In this document: in pieces, positions 11,791 through 23,680 of the stretch
Layout of the letters: every line of letters starts with the position of its first letter
How positions within the stretch are numbered: position 1 is the stretch's first letter
NCBI GenBank assembly: GCA_023653785.1
Contig: JAMKCH010072348.1
Coordinates: 1-64,000, forward strand
Direction: 5' to 3'
DNA length: 64,000 bases
Source: Ophioderma brevispina
Lineage: Eukaryota > Echinodermata > Ophiuroidea > Amphilepidida > Ophiodermatidae
Program-made: the position numbers and the translations under genes
Notes under the pieces: model-generated
What the model saw: the letters and a program-made list of their open reading frames with translations, nothing else
What the model was told of the DNA's origin: nothing
The model's database searches: none

Positions 11791-12710
11791 TTATAATCCC
11801 CCCAAATCCTGTCTATTTTAAAAGCGATGGCATGACAATGACAAACGTTCCTCGGTCTACATCTTAACTGATAATAACTGAACTGATAATAAGTATAATT
11901 TTTCATTTATTAAAAAAACAAAGAAAAAAAACCAAAGATAATAAACAGACCATGAATCATTTTAGAGCCAGCTAGTCCACACGTTATCGCGCAGTTTATT
12001 TTTTTATTGCTACATGCTATTGTATTACATTTCAAGCAATTTGCTTTCCATTCTGTTTTCATATGTAGACGGTCAAAACTCCTAAAACGGTGGATTGAAA
12101 AGAAGGCAGGCAAGTGCTATGCGGTACAAATACTTCTGCGGATCTTTTATGCTTATGTCTTATATTTCAGACGTCCTTATTTTGTAGTCCAAATCTAGGA
12201 CGATGCCCCTTTATGTCACGAACTTAAGGTATAAAGAACACTGACAAGTACGTAGAGGCTAACAGGTGAACCTTGTAACTCAAGAGCTTGGAAAGCATGA
12301 GGATATTAAGAGGTGATACTAACCTCAAAATCAGTCTCGTCTCACAAGGTTAAGTTCTGTGACCTACCCAGATTTTGTGAAGTTAGGAGGAAGGTCATGT
12401 TTATTCTAACTATCAAACGCATTGGCCTAACATTAATGGTGTCGAATTTTCTGGGCATTGGTATTCGGTGTTTATTGAACTTTTACTTAAGGTGTGAGAC
12501 TGTTTGAGCCATCGGCAGCGCATTCATATCAATGGTCATTCAAGTTGAGGGTTATTAAAAGTAATGTAAATATCAAACGGTTGGAATATCAGCTATCCTC
12601 TCAACGCTGTCAGTTGGAGATTCTGTAAGACTGGACATGAAAGAGTACTGGAATTTGTTTTCGGTTATAAACTTCATTCATATTACATTTTAGATGCTGC
12701 CACAGGCAAA
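11791..12710. other. No recognised gene
   Basis: AT-rich sequence with short overlapping frames on both strands and no recognisable domain. Confidence 0.4.
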
Positions 12711-12765
12711 CACACACACACCCACACACACACACACAGACGCACGCGTGTATACACGGAAACAC
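12711..12765. repeat. CA microsatellite
   Basis: (CA)n with CACCCACA and CGCACGCG interruptions. Confidence 0.85.
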
Positions 12766-12985
12766 GTACTTTTTTTAGGCAACCCTTTCACTGACAGCAT
12801 AATATGGGTATGCAGATTTTAAAATGAATTAAAAAAATCCACTATGATGCAATGCATTCGTAATTGTTAATGGTAACGGACTGTCTCTAACACAATACAA
12901 TACTATGATGCCTTCTATTCCGTATTATTAAAATGAGGATGAGGGGTCTGCTTTAAGTGTTAACGATTTGTGGGAACTGTAAGCA

Positions 12986-13115
12986 TGCACACGTACACGC
13001 ACGCACGCAAACACGCACGCACACCCCTCACACCCTTACCCACACACCCTTACCCACCAACCCACCCACCCACTCCACCCACTCCTCCACACAAACACAC
13101 ACATAACACACACAA
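12986..13115. repeat. CA/CACG/CCCA low-complexity tract
   Basis: Runs of CACG, CACA and CCCACCCA. The frames covering it on both strands are translations of simple sequence (His/Thr/Pro-rich on plus, Val/Gly-rich on minus) and are not genes. Confidence 0.85.
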
Positions 13116-13695
13116 CCACGCGCAGAAAACAGGTACACGCCTTGACACCAAAACCTTAAACCAGCCCAAGCATAATTTTCGTTTAAACAGTCGCCAGAAA
13201 AATATTTTGGTACATTATTGCCATACAATGGGATATCCATTTTTATTTTACATTTGACTTTATAATGTTTAGCTCGCGTCTGATGATTACATTATGGAAT
13301 ATCATTATCGTCCTGTATTTGGGATTTCTGTAATATCGTGGATGAGTAAGCTCCAGAAAGCAAAGCAAGCTTTCACCAAAATCAATTTGAAAATGTCTGC
13401 ACCTTGGGTATATCTCCACACATTGGCGTATTAGAATGCAATTACTTATACTTTCATGAAATCCACCAAAATTCCACTGGACTGTCTCTTAGTACGTTCC
13501 CGTCTGAGGTTGACATTACTTCTTAAGCTGACTAACTTGTCTATTCCTGAATATGATTTGAAATATAATTGTAATTCCTATTTCGATATGGAAATTAATA
13601 AGACAGCTGTCCTAATAAAAATCGATTCACGGATTAAGCTTACTTATTCCCCCCAGAAAGTTCCCATCCAGTCTACCAAACATATAAGTCGTTAA
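13116..13695. other. No recognised gene
   Basis: Unique AT-rich sequence. The 79-codon plus-strand frame at 13456 matches nothing recognisable. Confidence 0.4.
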
Positions 13696-14025
13696 AGGTG
13701 CAACGAAAGATTTCAAATAACAGGTGTACCTAAAATGTAAATATTCTGATTTTTGCACTGGTCTAAAGCTTGCTATAAAAAATATCCCAATTTTTCTTTT
13801 GTACAAAAATTGAGAAATTTCTAATTTCCTATAGGAGCAAATAGGAAATTCCGCGTATGTTTTCTATTGAAATATAAGCATATACCTTAAATTTGTTTTC
13901 ATTTTTTCATTTTTCAAGTTATTTCTGTAGCCAAATAAATGGTAGGGAATATTGTGTGTCTAATCTATATGGAATCACCACATATCCCAAAAAATATAGA
14001 TGACTAGAAATCTCTCGTCGCACCT
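13696..14025. mobile_element. TTAA-flanked MITE (330 bp)
   Basis: TTAA at 13692-13695 and 14026-14029 flanks inverted ends: left AGGTGCAACGAAAGATTTC, right complement AGGTGCGACGAGAGATTTC. TTAA duplications occur in the Kolobok and piggyBac superfamilies, and the AGG start fits Kolobok-type ends better than the C-run of piggyBac. There is no transposase. Two other TTAA-flanked elements with AGG ends lie at 41213-41544 and 44785-45335. Confidence 0.75.
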
Positions 14026-14139
14026 TTAATTTCAAACATAATTTCGATGATAACAATGTGTAAATCTCAAATAGCATTCTTGAAAGAAAACAATCGAAAT
14101 TGCTAGATAAATGTGCTTCTGATTTGTCACCGGTTGATT

Positions 14140-14440
14140 TAATATCTCTCTACGTATGATCATAGTCTATCTATCTCTTTCTCTTTATTTCTCTTTTTGT
14201 CCATTATCTATCTAACCATTATCTAACCATTATCTAATCTGTCTATGTTGCTCAAATTACTATTTAATGGGTTAATTGGTATATCGATCATAGAATTAAC
14301 TCAACCGTTTACATTTTATCCCAGATTTACTCACGATACTCCAATAAATCAATTCTTGTAATTACAAAATGTGCCTTTTGTGTGTCTGCAAATTATCCGT
14401 TAGAAATAATGGTACCTTATTCATTAAAAAAATAAGTGCC
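14140..14440. repeat. Dispersed repeat, right inverted copy
   Basis: Reverse-complement partner of 9798-10200, including the TCTA-type microsatellite around 14165-14240. The two copies lie about 4 kb apart facing opposite ways, so they could be long ends of one composite element or independent insertions. Confidence 0.7.
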
Positions 14441-15662
14441 TTTGAGATATAAGTTTGTTCGTATTTCTTTTAGTTGAAATTGGTTCTGCTACAAACTCGC
14501 TTAATGTAAAAGGGTGAAAAGGCAATCTTTTGGTGTGAATCGGAGTGAGTGTGGAGTGATGTGACGGACCATTTTTAAAGAGCGGATTTTCACCAATCCA
14601 AGAGAATGGAAATTCACTGCACTCTTAAAAATAATCACACAATCTTGTGTCAGGCAAAATATTGCACATATTTTTTAAATTGTTTTCCAAGCAGCAAAAG
14701 TTTATTAACGTCATAAACACAAGCATTCCATAACTATTAAGAAATACAAAAATAAGTATAACTATGAAGTATACACCATGAAGATCCGTTGCAACAAGGT
14801 ACAAACCCAGCAAAACACACACAACATGCTTAACGTACATGACAGATTGAACAGATTTTGTCAAAAGTCAAATATTGTTTTACTTTGTTATACACAAGTC
14901 GTTTGCAATTTTTTCCCAATTTTCAAATATTCCTGTCACCCCATTTGGTGTAATTCATTAATTAGAGTTGAATAAATCCCGCAAAAAAAAAAATAAATCA
15001 AAAAATCATGAAAGAAACGCAACTTTGATAAGTGAATTTTTCACTCTTTTGGAGTGATCCAGTAATTCACTCCTGAAAGAGTGGATTTTACTCTGAAGTG
15101 ATTTAACTCTCACATTAAAAGAATAATATGTAATGACTCTTAGGTAGGTCATTTGACTGTTAGCAAACTGTGTCTCTGATTTTCATTGAATACCTAAGCT
15201 AAAGGCCACTTATCGTTATACCCTATAGAGTAGCCTCAGTTGATAAAAGTAAACAATGGGTCTTATTAATTTTTCTAGTATTATTGAGCCTTGCTATTGC
15301 CAAGCGGAAGAGTCCGGATTTTATTTACTTCTTTTACCCATATGAGGATCTTCTGTCGCTTTTAGAGTAAGGTTCTTTGTCACGTCTTTTCAAATTTGCT
15401 CTCGCATTCAAGCAAATAAGTTGTATTTTTCCTTCTTAAAAATGTGATCTGTTAATGAAAAATAACCACCAAACAAATAACAATATTTAAACCAGATTTG
15501 CTTATATTTAATAATGGATTGGAATGTTACAGTTGAATAAGTTATGTTTGGAAGTGACTCCCCTATAGACAATGTGCGAAGTTTATTTACAAGCCAATAG
15601 TAATCTTAATCACCCTTACATTTATTGATTATCATATTAAACACAGCCGGGCCCTAAATTCA
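14441..15662. other. No recognised gene
   Basis: AT-rich unique sequence. A short region near 15030-15110 repeats variants of 'ttttcactctttt-gagtg', probably a small foldback. No coding signal. Confidence 0.4.
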
Positions 15663-16188
15663 TTCCATTAGGCAGCAATATATTTTGTTTTCGTTTAGAG
15701 CCTTTTCACTTTGAGAAAAAAAATAAATAGGAGAGGTTCTGAATATGTTTCAACGGAATATTATTTTTCTAAGAACCATAAAAAATGTACGACTACCCCT
15801 AACTGTTACCCAAAGGCTTGAACGAAAAATGTTTTTCTTAAGTATAGTGAACATTTATATTTTATGTTATTTGATATTCAAAATCTATTTTCAACAAAAC
15901 TATTGGTTCATATTGAACCTGCATAATTTCCATTAGGCAGCAATATATTTGTTTCGTATGTTATAGCCTTTTCCACTTTGAGAAAAAAAAATAAATAGGA
16001 GAGGTCTTGAATGAGGTTTAAACGGAATATTATTTTTCTATAGAAAAAAACCATAAAAAACAATGTACGATACACCCTACCTGTTACCCAAAGGCTTGAA
16101 AGATGTTTTATTAAGTATAAGGTGAACATTTATATTTTATGTTATTTTCGATATTTCCAATATAGTTTCAACAAAAATATTGGTTCTT
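15663..16188. repeat. Tandem repeat, ~265 bp unit, two copies
   Basis: Copy 1 (15663-15925) and copy 2 (15929-16188) share 'ccattaggcagcaatatatt', 'aataaataggagaggt', 'aacggaatattatttttcta', 'ctgttacccaaaggcttga' and 'gaacatttatattttatgtt'. Differences are mostly small indels. The short frames inside each copy break at different points, so neither is a gene. Confidence 0.9.
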
Positions 16189-16213
16189 TCAATATTGGGA
16201 CATTTGCAATTTA

Positions 16214-18029
16214 GCGTTGCCATGGTGTGTGTTATCGGATGCACTTCAATTCTTTTTAAAAATAGATATCAAATCGATATCAAATTGATATTAAAAAGAA
16301 AAAACCAAACCCAAAAAGAAAAATTTTGTAATTTTAATTTTAAGAATAAAAAACAAGCCTAAGAAAATCAATGGGCAATAGAAAAAATAATACTTTAACT
16401 ACGTCATTTGTGTACCTTTTCGTCCTTTTGATGTTCAAAAGAGGGAATATTTATTGATTAAACTATGCGTTGAAATCCTGACCTTCTACATTTTGCATAA
16501 TAATGACGAAATTATTACTTTGAAATACGTGTAAATACTCAAGGCGCGTGGGCCTATGTGAAGTCTATTTTGAGCCTTTTTTTCCTGGCAATGTTTTTTG
16601 TGAGTGGTTATTTGAACCACCATTGGTCTGTGGCTAACCTCTTCTCAATTCATATGTAGTTTGCGTGGGCCAAAAAAATAGAAAAGAGGCCCCTGGTTCA
16701 GAGGCCAAGGCGTTAAGTTAAAACCCTTGAGGATTACAAATCAGCCGTCTTAAATTATGAAAAGTAATAGCAAAGACTTCATTTATCATGCTATTCAGTA
16801 ATCAAGTAGTGCATTTTAAACTTATTATTGATTGTACGCGGGTTGGCAGTCGAGTGGTTTTATTAAAAAAAATGAAAAATTGAGGTTCAAGGTCAAATTG
16901 AAAGAATTATGCCGAAAGGCTCATTGCATCAATTAGTCATGGATTGCCATGTCTGTAATGACTAACAACTCACGTTCTGCAAGCGACCACATTTTTTTAA
17001 AAGCCAGATTAACTTACAATTGGATGTTGTACTGTGGTACTAAACGGCAATTAGCCATGTATTTAGTCCAAGAGAAATAATAACGTTTTGATGGCCCTTT
17101 GTTGTGGTCTTTAGGTTGTTGTCGGATGTCAATCTCCAATTTCTTTTAAAAATAGATATCAAATCGATATTCAAAATTGATTTTTTTTAAAAATTGAACG
17201 CTTTTAATGGTATGTGCGGATATGTATATGTAAGAACTAAGCATTTTAAGAATGCCAAGAAAATCAATATGATATTAAAAAATAATACTTAGATACGTTC
17301 ATTTGTCTTTTCGTCGATAAACTTCTTTGTTTGAGGTTTCTTCAAAGACGGGGAAATATTGATATAAACCATGCCGTGTATCATGATTTACCATCCTTGC
17401 ATAAAATGGCGACATTATTACGTTAAATACGTTGGTAAATACTTCAGCGCGTGGGCCTATGTGAGTCTATTTGGGACCTTTTTTCTCTTGGTCAATGTTT
17501 TTGGAAGTGTTATTTGACCACCATGGTCTGTGGCCAACTTTCTAAAGGTTAGCTTCTATCGTAGTGGAGTGGCAAAACCAGAAAAGATGGCCTGGTCAGA
17601 GGCCAGCGCTTAAGTAAAACCCTTGAGGAATACAAACAGCGTCTAAATTATGAAAGATAATAGCAAGGACTTCATTGTATCATACTATTCAGTAAATAAA
17701 AGTACTGGATTTTAATCTATTATTGATGGTACGTGGGGTACAAGTCGAGGGTTATTTTAAAAAATAAAATTGCATCGGTAAAAGGTCAAATTAAAAGAAT
17801 TATGCAGAAAGTAGTATTATTCCATTCGATTAGGTCATGTATTGCCATGTCTGATAATGACTAACCCACAATCATGTTCTGCCAACGAATTACACTTTTA
17901 AAAGACAGTAAGTTTTACAATTTGAGTTTACTTCAATTGTTATACGGCAGCAATTGGCCATTTATGGGAGACCAAGAGACATAATAGCGTTTTGGATGGC
18001 CCGACTCTTTGTTTGCGGGTCTTTAGATT
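16214..18029. repeat. Tandem repeat, ~905 bp unit, two copies
   Basis: Copy 1 (about 16214-17115) and copy 2 (about 17116-18029) share 'aaaatagatatcaaatcgat', 'gcgcgtgggcctatgtga', 'ggtctgtggc-aac', 'ggtcaaatt-aaagaattatg' and 'gtattgccatgtctg'. It directly follows the ~265 bp tandem repeat. Copies differ by many short indels. No open frame is conserved between copies, which argues against coding. Confidence 0.85.
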
Positions 18030-19800
18030 TTGTGGTTTTGTAACCAATCTTTGTGATATCTTGAATTCAACTGATATTTGTTTCAAAAACAAGTATATAT
18101 GCCGACAATGGAAATAATCTCGGGGCCTACTTGCTATGTAATCTTTTAAATCCAAGACTCGGTCTGATTGAAAGAAACAGAATGATCAACGAACCGAAGA
18201 ATTACCCAACCACCCTTGATGTTATTAAGAACCCAGATTTGATTGTAGCACTTTGGTCGATATAAAATCTGTTCTTTTATACGTACAGGGAACGAAACAA
18301 ATGGGCGCAAAACGGTATTCCACAAGAGGCGAAAAAGAGTGGGAGAAAAAATTAAACAGGCCATGTCGCCACACTCTCAAGGAGTAGGAGTCGGTTGCGC
18401 AATATGTTGCATTAATTTGTTCTCGGATGGGTCGAACCACTGATACAATGGATTGGAAACCTGGGCTTCGTACTTGACCCACTGATGGCCATATTGGTCA
18501 TCAAAAATGAGCCCAAGCAGGTGGTTAAGAGCCGGTCATTTACACAAAATGTGTTCCCATTGAAACGTGGATAAGCAACAAAACAGACTACAGAATCAAG
18601 TCAATTCAGTGAGCTTGTATTTGAATTTTGCGCGTATGGGATGGCATGTCTCTAAAACGGGCACCCGGGATACAACTTCTGTTAAACAGGTGTCTCTGGA
18701 ATGCTATTGTGTTTGGTAGACAAAGATGTCCGCCGGTTACTTCATTCATCTAATGTACAATTACTGTTGTGTAGCCAATCCATTGTATAGAGATATGGGT
18801 CGAACACAATAATTTCACGTTTCACTCGTCATATCTTGCAGTGTGAGGCTGTCTGTTACAGCACGACGAGCTCCATTATACAGAATATTCGACTAGATCA
18901 TATGTAGTTATAATCCGTATCAACTCACACCTTACCTAACTAATATTATATTCTGCTGCTCGGTATCGTACTTTTTAAACAAATGTTAAATTTTCAGTTT
19001 TTAGGATTGTTTTTTTAAATAAATAGAAACCACTTAAACAAATGATGATGATGATGATGCATTATTCGTCTTATAAATAATGCGCACTTTAAATTGCAAG
19101 TCTCCCTATATTGTCCGTTGTGAGGAGAAACCACTCGCTTAAGAATGGGTATCTTAAGTTTATATAAAAGTATATCTTGATGTTGATTCCAGATGGATGT
19201 GTGATTTAGAAATCGTTGAAGATTAAGGAGGGAAAACGGCTTTTGCACATAAAAATAATCAGAACCATTAGATACATTCATGCTTGTTTTTAAACATTTG
19301 GCAAGCTAAAGAGTAAATGTCGATGTTTTGATGAATATTAAAGCCCCAGGCTTGGCCTTTTCAAAGTAAATTTGTATGGGTATTAGTTATTAAAATAATA
19401 TATATTTGAAGCTCAGCTGATGTGTTTAAGTACAGTATAAACACTTAGTAGTGAAAGCATTAGACACTTGAAAATTTCATAAATACTTATCACTTGTCAG
19501 ACATACATTGTAATATAAGATTTTTTATTATTAAATGTTAAACGGTGATATTTTTACAAAATGGGGAAATGGAAGTCGTGTTTCAACGTCGGGCGTATAT
19601 TTTCATGGCATTTTTATGGCCATGCTTCAAGACGAACTTTGTAAAAAAGACACGAACTCTACATAGCTTGTTTTACTTGTTTCACTAACCGTTTTTGGAT
19701 TTGTGTGATGTCATACTCAAGCAGAGCCTGTTCAATTCCCGTACCACATGAGCAAGATGTAAAAATAAATTCAAGGATCTCTGAAGTGTTGAATTTTTAG
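18030..19800. other. No recognised gene
   Basis: Unique sequence with several short minus-strand frames (18146-18482, 19015-19281) lacking recognisable motifs. A short (ATG)n run is at about 19041-19060. Confidence 0.4.
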
Positions 19801-19804
19801 AATA

Positions 19805-19895
19805 ATATTTCTCCTTCCTCCTCCCTTCCATTCCGTTCACCTTCTTCTCCTCTACCTCTCTCCTCTGCCTCCTCCTTTCTCTCCTCTCCTCTGCA
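19805..19895. repeat. Pyrimidine-rich tract
   Basis: CTCC/TCTC-rich low-complexity sequence; the Arg/Glu/Lys-rich minus-strand frame across it is simple-sequence translation. Confidence 0.75.
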
Positions 19896-20094
19896 AAGCG
19901 AAAAACAACTACATTCTGCTCCATATGAACCAATAATTTTGCATCAACAAAACAATTTGAAAAACTGAAAGATATTGTTTTTACGGTTTTCTTCCACAAA
20001 TTTGGTAAAGCATAGGCCTATGATTTCCTAGCAATAATGTAAGCAATACAGCCGCCAGTTCACCAACAGTGCTGTGCGGTTCGACCGTGCGGTC

Positions 20095-20310
20095 TTCTTC
20101 TTAGCGTATCCACAAGTCATTGGTAATGGCTTGTGGTGATGTCAGGATTTATTCAACTGAGTAAGCTGATCTGGTATGGGGCCGTGTGTATCCATGATAC
20201 GGACGCTCCTAACGTGGCCCGCTTTTGAGACTGGGGGCGGATTGGGAACAGTCAGGGGTTTAAGCCCTACTCTTATTCGACACTGACTGCGATGTACATC
20301 GAAGGTCGGT
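20095..20310. repeat. Unnamed possible dispersed repeat with 12 bp hairpin
   Basis: A block of higher GC than its flanks starts 'gtcttcttcttagcgtatcc'. It contains an almost perfect hairpin at 20110-20136 (CCACAAGTCATT / AATGGCTTGTGG). On the minus strand it would end in TAAGAAGAAG, a tail style seen in some invertebrate retroposons. Only one copy is in the window, so its repeat status is inference. Confidence 0.3.
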
Positions 20311-21954
20311 TTTTTTTTGTGGGGGCTTTATAAAGGGCAAGCAAGTTTCACATAAAATACCATTATATCTGTAAAACATATGATAATTATGCTTGAGATT
20401 TTCAGGAACTAAAGAAGATAATTTTGCAATTTTACTGATGATAAGTGACGGATTATAACTTTATTCTAGGTGATACATTTTGGTCAATCTATTTAGCAAA
20501 GGACTTGATCAAAGAACTACACCTCGATAAAACTATCCTAATGAAATGTTGATGCATGAAAAGACGTATTCTTGGTACGTGAGAACGCATATTACTGTTC
20601 CTCATATTGTAAGGTGTTGTTGTTTGAACGTTTGAAACATGATCGTGGCACTTATACCGAGAACTCTCTTGAGAGCTCTTGCCAATGTAACAGGTGAAAA
20701 TGCGGAACTTTTAAGAATTAAACCAGGTTAAGTTTCAATTATATGTAAGTTATCTAGGTTAGCAGTCAGTTATAAACAGCATGAAAGTGGTGCAAAGGCT
20801 TTTATTGACCTTTATGCTCTTTTCACATTATGCACTTCTCCTTGAGAAAAACATGTATTCTTCTTTCTCGACGTGGGTGTCCGAGTTGTTCTTCAGACAG
20901 TGTCTGGAATCAAGCATTGTAGGACGTTTTACTTAAAAGTTGCTACCAGAATTGTTCAGAGATGGGTAACGCTCGCGCCGTATTATTGCATAAAAGAGGC
21001 GGAGTCTACGGGTAGTCTCATGCGCGATTAACTAATGGGGGGCGGCCTACTCGACAAGCCAATAGGCATTCACTTCCGTATTGACGCACACCACGCTCAG
21101 CGCACGGTAAATAACTCCGAATAATTCTGGCAGAGAGTATAATAGCCAATATTTAGGCTTGAAATCTAAAAAATTTCCAGATCATATTTGATCGTAGACG
21201 GGGCAAGGAATGTACTCAACTTTTCGTGTTTAAATGTGGGTGGTCCGATTTTTTTAACATGAAACTCTCTACATCACATGAAAGCTTGTCACTTGTAAAG
21301 TGTTTAGATAATAAAATAAACACATGTTGTGTTTATTTTTTAACACTATAGTGTTAAGATTCTAAATGCCTTTATATTCAGATTTGAATATTAACGTCTG
21401 GTGTTTAATCTTCCTCAACGGCTGGAACATTTAATAGTGTTTAAGCGCATTAAGGCGTTCATGTTAAAATTTCTATTGATCTGATTTAAAAATGGGAAAA
21501 ACGATACTGAATTTCAATGCATTTTCGTAATTTATGTGGTGAGGTAGGGGGGGAGGGGAGGTCAGGCTGGCCATCCGAACACCTACCCTTTAATGATTAT
21601 ATATTGAAAGATAGCTGAAGCAATATAAATAGTAAAATTGGATTAATGGTATATTGGTATATAGTTTAAAATTTAATGTGTATGTGTTGCAGGTTGCGAC
21701 ATCGTATGTCATGCGTTTCAGATGCATTCGATTATCTTATTATAAATTGTATTTGCTGAATGATTATTATAATATAAATTATACATTGGTGTATAAACAG
21801 CACCGCGTATTTGTAATTTGGTATTGCTCCGCCGTCGTCGGGCACCAATATTAATCAAGCCGCTTGATTAATATAAACCAAATGCAAACTATTTTGAAGT
21901 ATAAAATCGTCTGCTTTCGGCTTTCCTCAAAAATTAAAATTTAGTGAGGGAAAT
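20311..21954. other. No recognised gene; one GC-richer patch
   Basis: Mostly AT-rich. At 20965-21120 a GC-richer patch holds a 'ccaat' pentamer and an 'ataaaagaggcgg' sequence, but no downstream coding exon supports a promoter call. An 11 bp hairpin (aaaataaacac / gtgtttatttt) lies at about 21314-21340. Confidence 0.35.
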
Positions 21955-22664
21955 CGGTTTTAAAATGATTGGCGTCCTGACTGTATAAATGAACGCATCG
22001 CAGAAACAGCAGTACCTCAAGGAAAATATTGAGACAATACAAAAGTAGGACAAGTCGCATTCTGTGCATTACCATGATAACCTAATGACACGAACGATTT
22101 AGTCTGTCAAGTGGCTTACATTTATGCAGTCTGGTCAATAATGTGACCAAATGTTTTTCATGGTTACTATAGGAAATAAAGTGCACGTCCCACTTGAAAG
22201 CATGATGTTCTGAGTATCGTCGAGCGGTTTGTAGAAGTATAGCGCGATTGCTGATGGGCAAAGCGTTTCATGTTGAGAGTACATCCAAATATTCTGCTCA
22301 GTTGGCGTTGGTAATGATACCGAAGGAGTCCAGAAAATTTGGGAGCGGGCCACTACCTAGGAAATGAATATCAATTTGAGTAAATAATGCCTAATGGGAG
22401 TTTAATAATTGCTTGCTGAGGGATTATCACTATTGTTTCAGAAGTGATATTTCACATGAGTGTAAGTCATTCCCGACATCATTCTGAACACAATATCAAG
22501 CTATATATGATTCTGAAGGGAAAATAACATTGCATTTGCTAATAATTAAATGTGGCCCAAGTTCCACATTTTATAGAGTAAAGGAAAAATCACCGCTTTT
22601 TTCTATAATGGATGAACCGTTTCAGATGGTCTAATTGCCACACATGCTAATAACCACTTAGAGA
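21955..22664. repeat. Tandem duplication, copy A (~0.71 kb)
   Basis: Matches 22674-23680 once the 306 bp insertion in copy B is removed. Both carry 'ggttttaaaatgattgg', 'cagtacctcaaggaaaatatt' (gag- in B), 'gatttagtctgtcaagtggc' and 'cagatggtctaattgccaca'. Copy A has an extra ~34 bp near 22545-22580. The parallel 72-codon minus-strand frames (22135-22353 and 23162-23380) are conserved only because of this duplication; no domain is recognised in them. Confidence 0.9.
22135..22353 (-). other. Short open frame conserved in both duplicates, doubtful CDS
   Basis: A 72-codon frame beginning MARSQIFW is present with about 10 substitutions and no frameshift in the other copy at 23162-23380. In a region full of indels, an intact matched frame is mildly notable. 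It has no recognisable domain, signal peptide or upstream context, and 72 open codons in AT-rich DNA could be chance. Confidence 0.15.
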
Positions 22665-22673
22665 GAGAGACAT

Positions 22674-23680
22674 TGGTTTTAAAATGATTGGCTTCCTGAC
22701 TGTAAATGAACGGATCGCAGAAACAGGAGTACCTCAAGGAAAATATTGAGAAAATACACGAAGTAGGACAAGTCGCATCCTGGCCATTACCGTGATAACC
22801 TAAGGCCAAAAACAATATTGTATTGGAGTTACCCGCCCGACCCTGAAATTCGGCCCGACCCTAGACTTTTAAAAAAAAATCGAGGAAAATCGCCAGGAAA
22901 AAAGGGGGAAAACGAAAAAAAGTCAAGCAAGCTGGACCCGGTTGCTGAATAAAGGCTCTCTCCATAGTTCCAACTGAGTTGTTTTGTCATTGTGTGATTT
23001 ATTAGCTTGCATGGTCACATAAAGCACAGGAAGTGAATGTTAAAAAAAATCCGCCCGTATACCCTATTTTGCAATGGCCCGTTACTTCAATACGACAATT
23101 TTTTTGGCCTAATGACAAGAACGATTTAGTCTGTCAAGTGGCTTACATTTATGCAGTCTGGTCAATAATGTGACCAAATGTTTTTCATGGTTACTATAGG
23201 AAATAAAGTGCACGTCCTACTTGAAAGTATGATGTTCTGAGTATCGTCAAGCGTTTTGTAGAAGTAAAGCGCGATTGCTGATGGGCAAAGCGTTTGATAT
23301 TGAGAGTACATCCAAATATTCTGCTCAGTTGTCGTTGGTAATGATATAGAAGGAGACCAGAAAATTTGGGAGCGGGCCACTGCCTAGGAAATGAATATCA
23401 AATTTGAGTAAATAATGCCTTGTGGAAGTGAAATGATTGCTTGCTGAGGAATTATCCCTAACATTACTCTTGTTACAAAGTGATATTTCATAACACGATA
23501 AGTAATTCCCGATAAAATTCTAAATCCAACATCAAAGTATATAATTTTGAAGGGAAAATACCATTGCTTTTGCTAATGGAGTAAAGGAAACAATCGCCGC
23601 TTTTAGCTAATAGGATGAACTGTTTTGTCTAAACTCAGATGGTCTAATTGCCACATAGGCTAGTAATCACTTAGTCTATT
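22674..23680. repeat. Tandem duplication, copy B, with insertion
   Basis: Second copy of the ~0.7 kb unit. It is interrupted at 22804-23109 by a MITE absent from copy A, so the insertion came after the duplication. Confidence 0.9.
22804..23109. mobile_element. Harbinger-like MITE (306 bp) with empty site preserved nearby
   Basis: The left end GGCCAAAAACAATATTGTAT and right-end complement GGCCAAAAAAATTGTCGTAT form ~30 bp inverted termini. TAA flanks both sides (22801-22803 and 23110-23112). Copy A of the surrounding duplication has a single TAA in 'gataacctaatgac' (TAA at 22083-22085), which is the empty site. A 3 bp TWA duplication and GGCC-type ends are diagnostic of the PIF/Harbinger superfamily. 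There is no transposase, so it is non-autonomous. Confidence 0.85.

Noticed and set aside
12970..13257. His/Thr/Pro-rich protein
   Set aside because: Mostly CA/CCCA simple repeat translated; the opposing frame is equally open.
20965..21120. A host promoter (CCAAT and TATA-like sequence in a GC-rich patch)
   Set aside because: No downstream exon or transcript evidence; short motifs of this type occur by chance.
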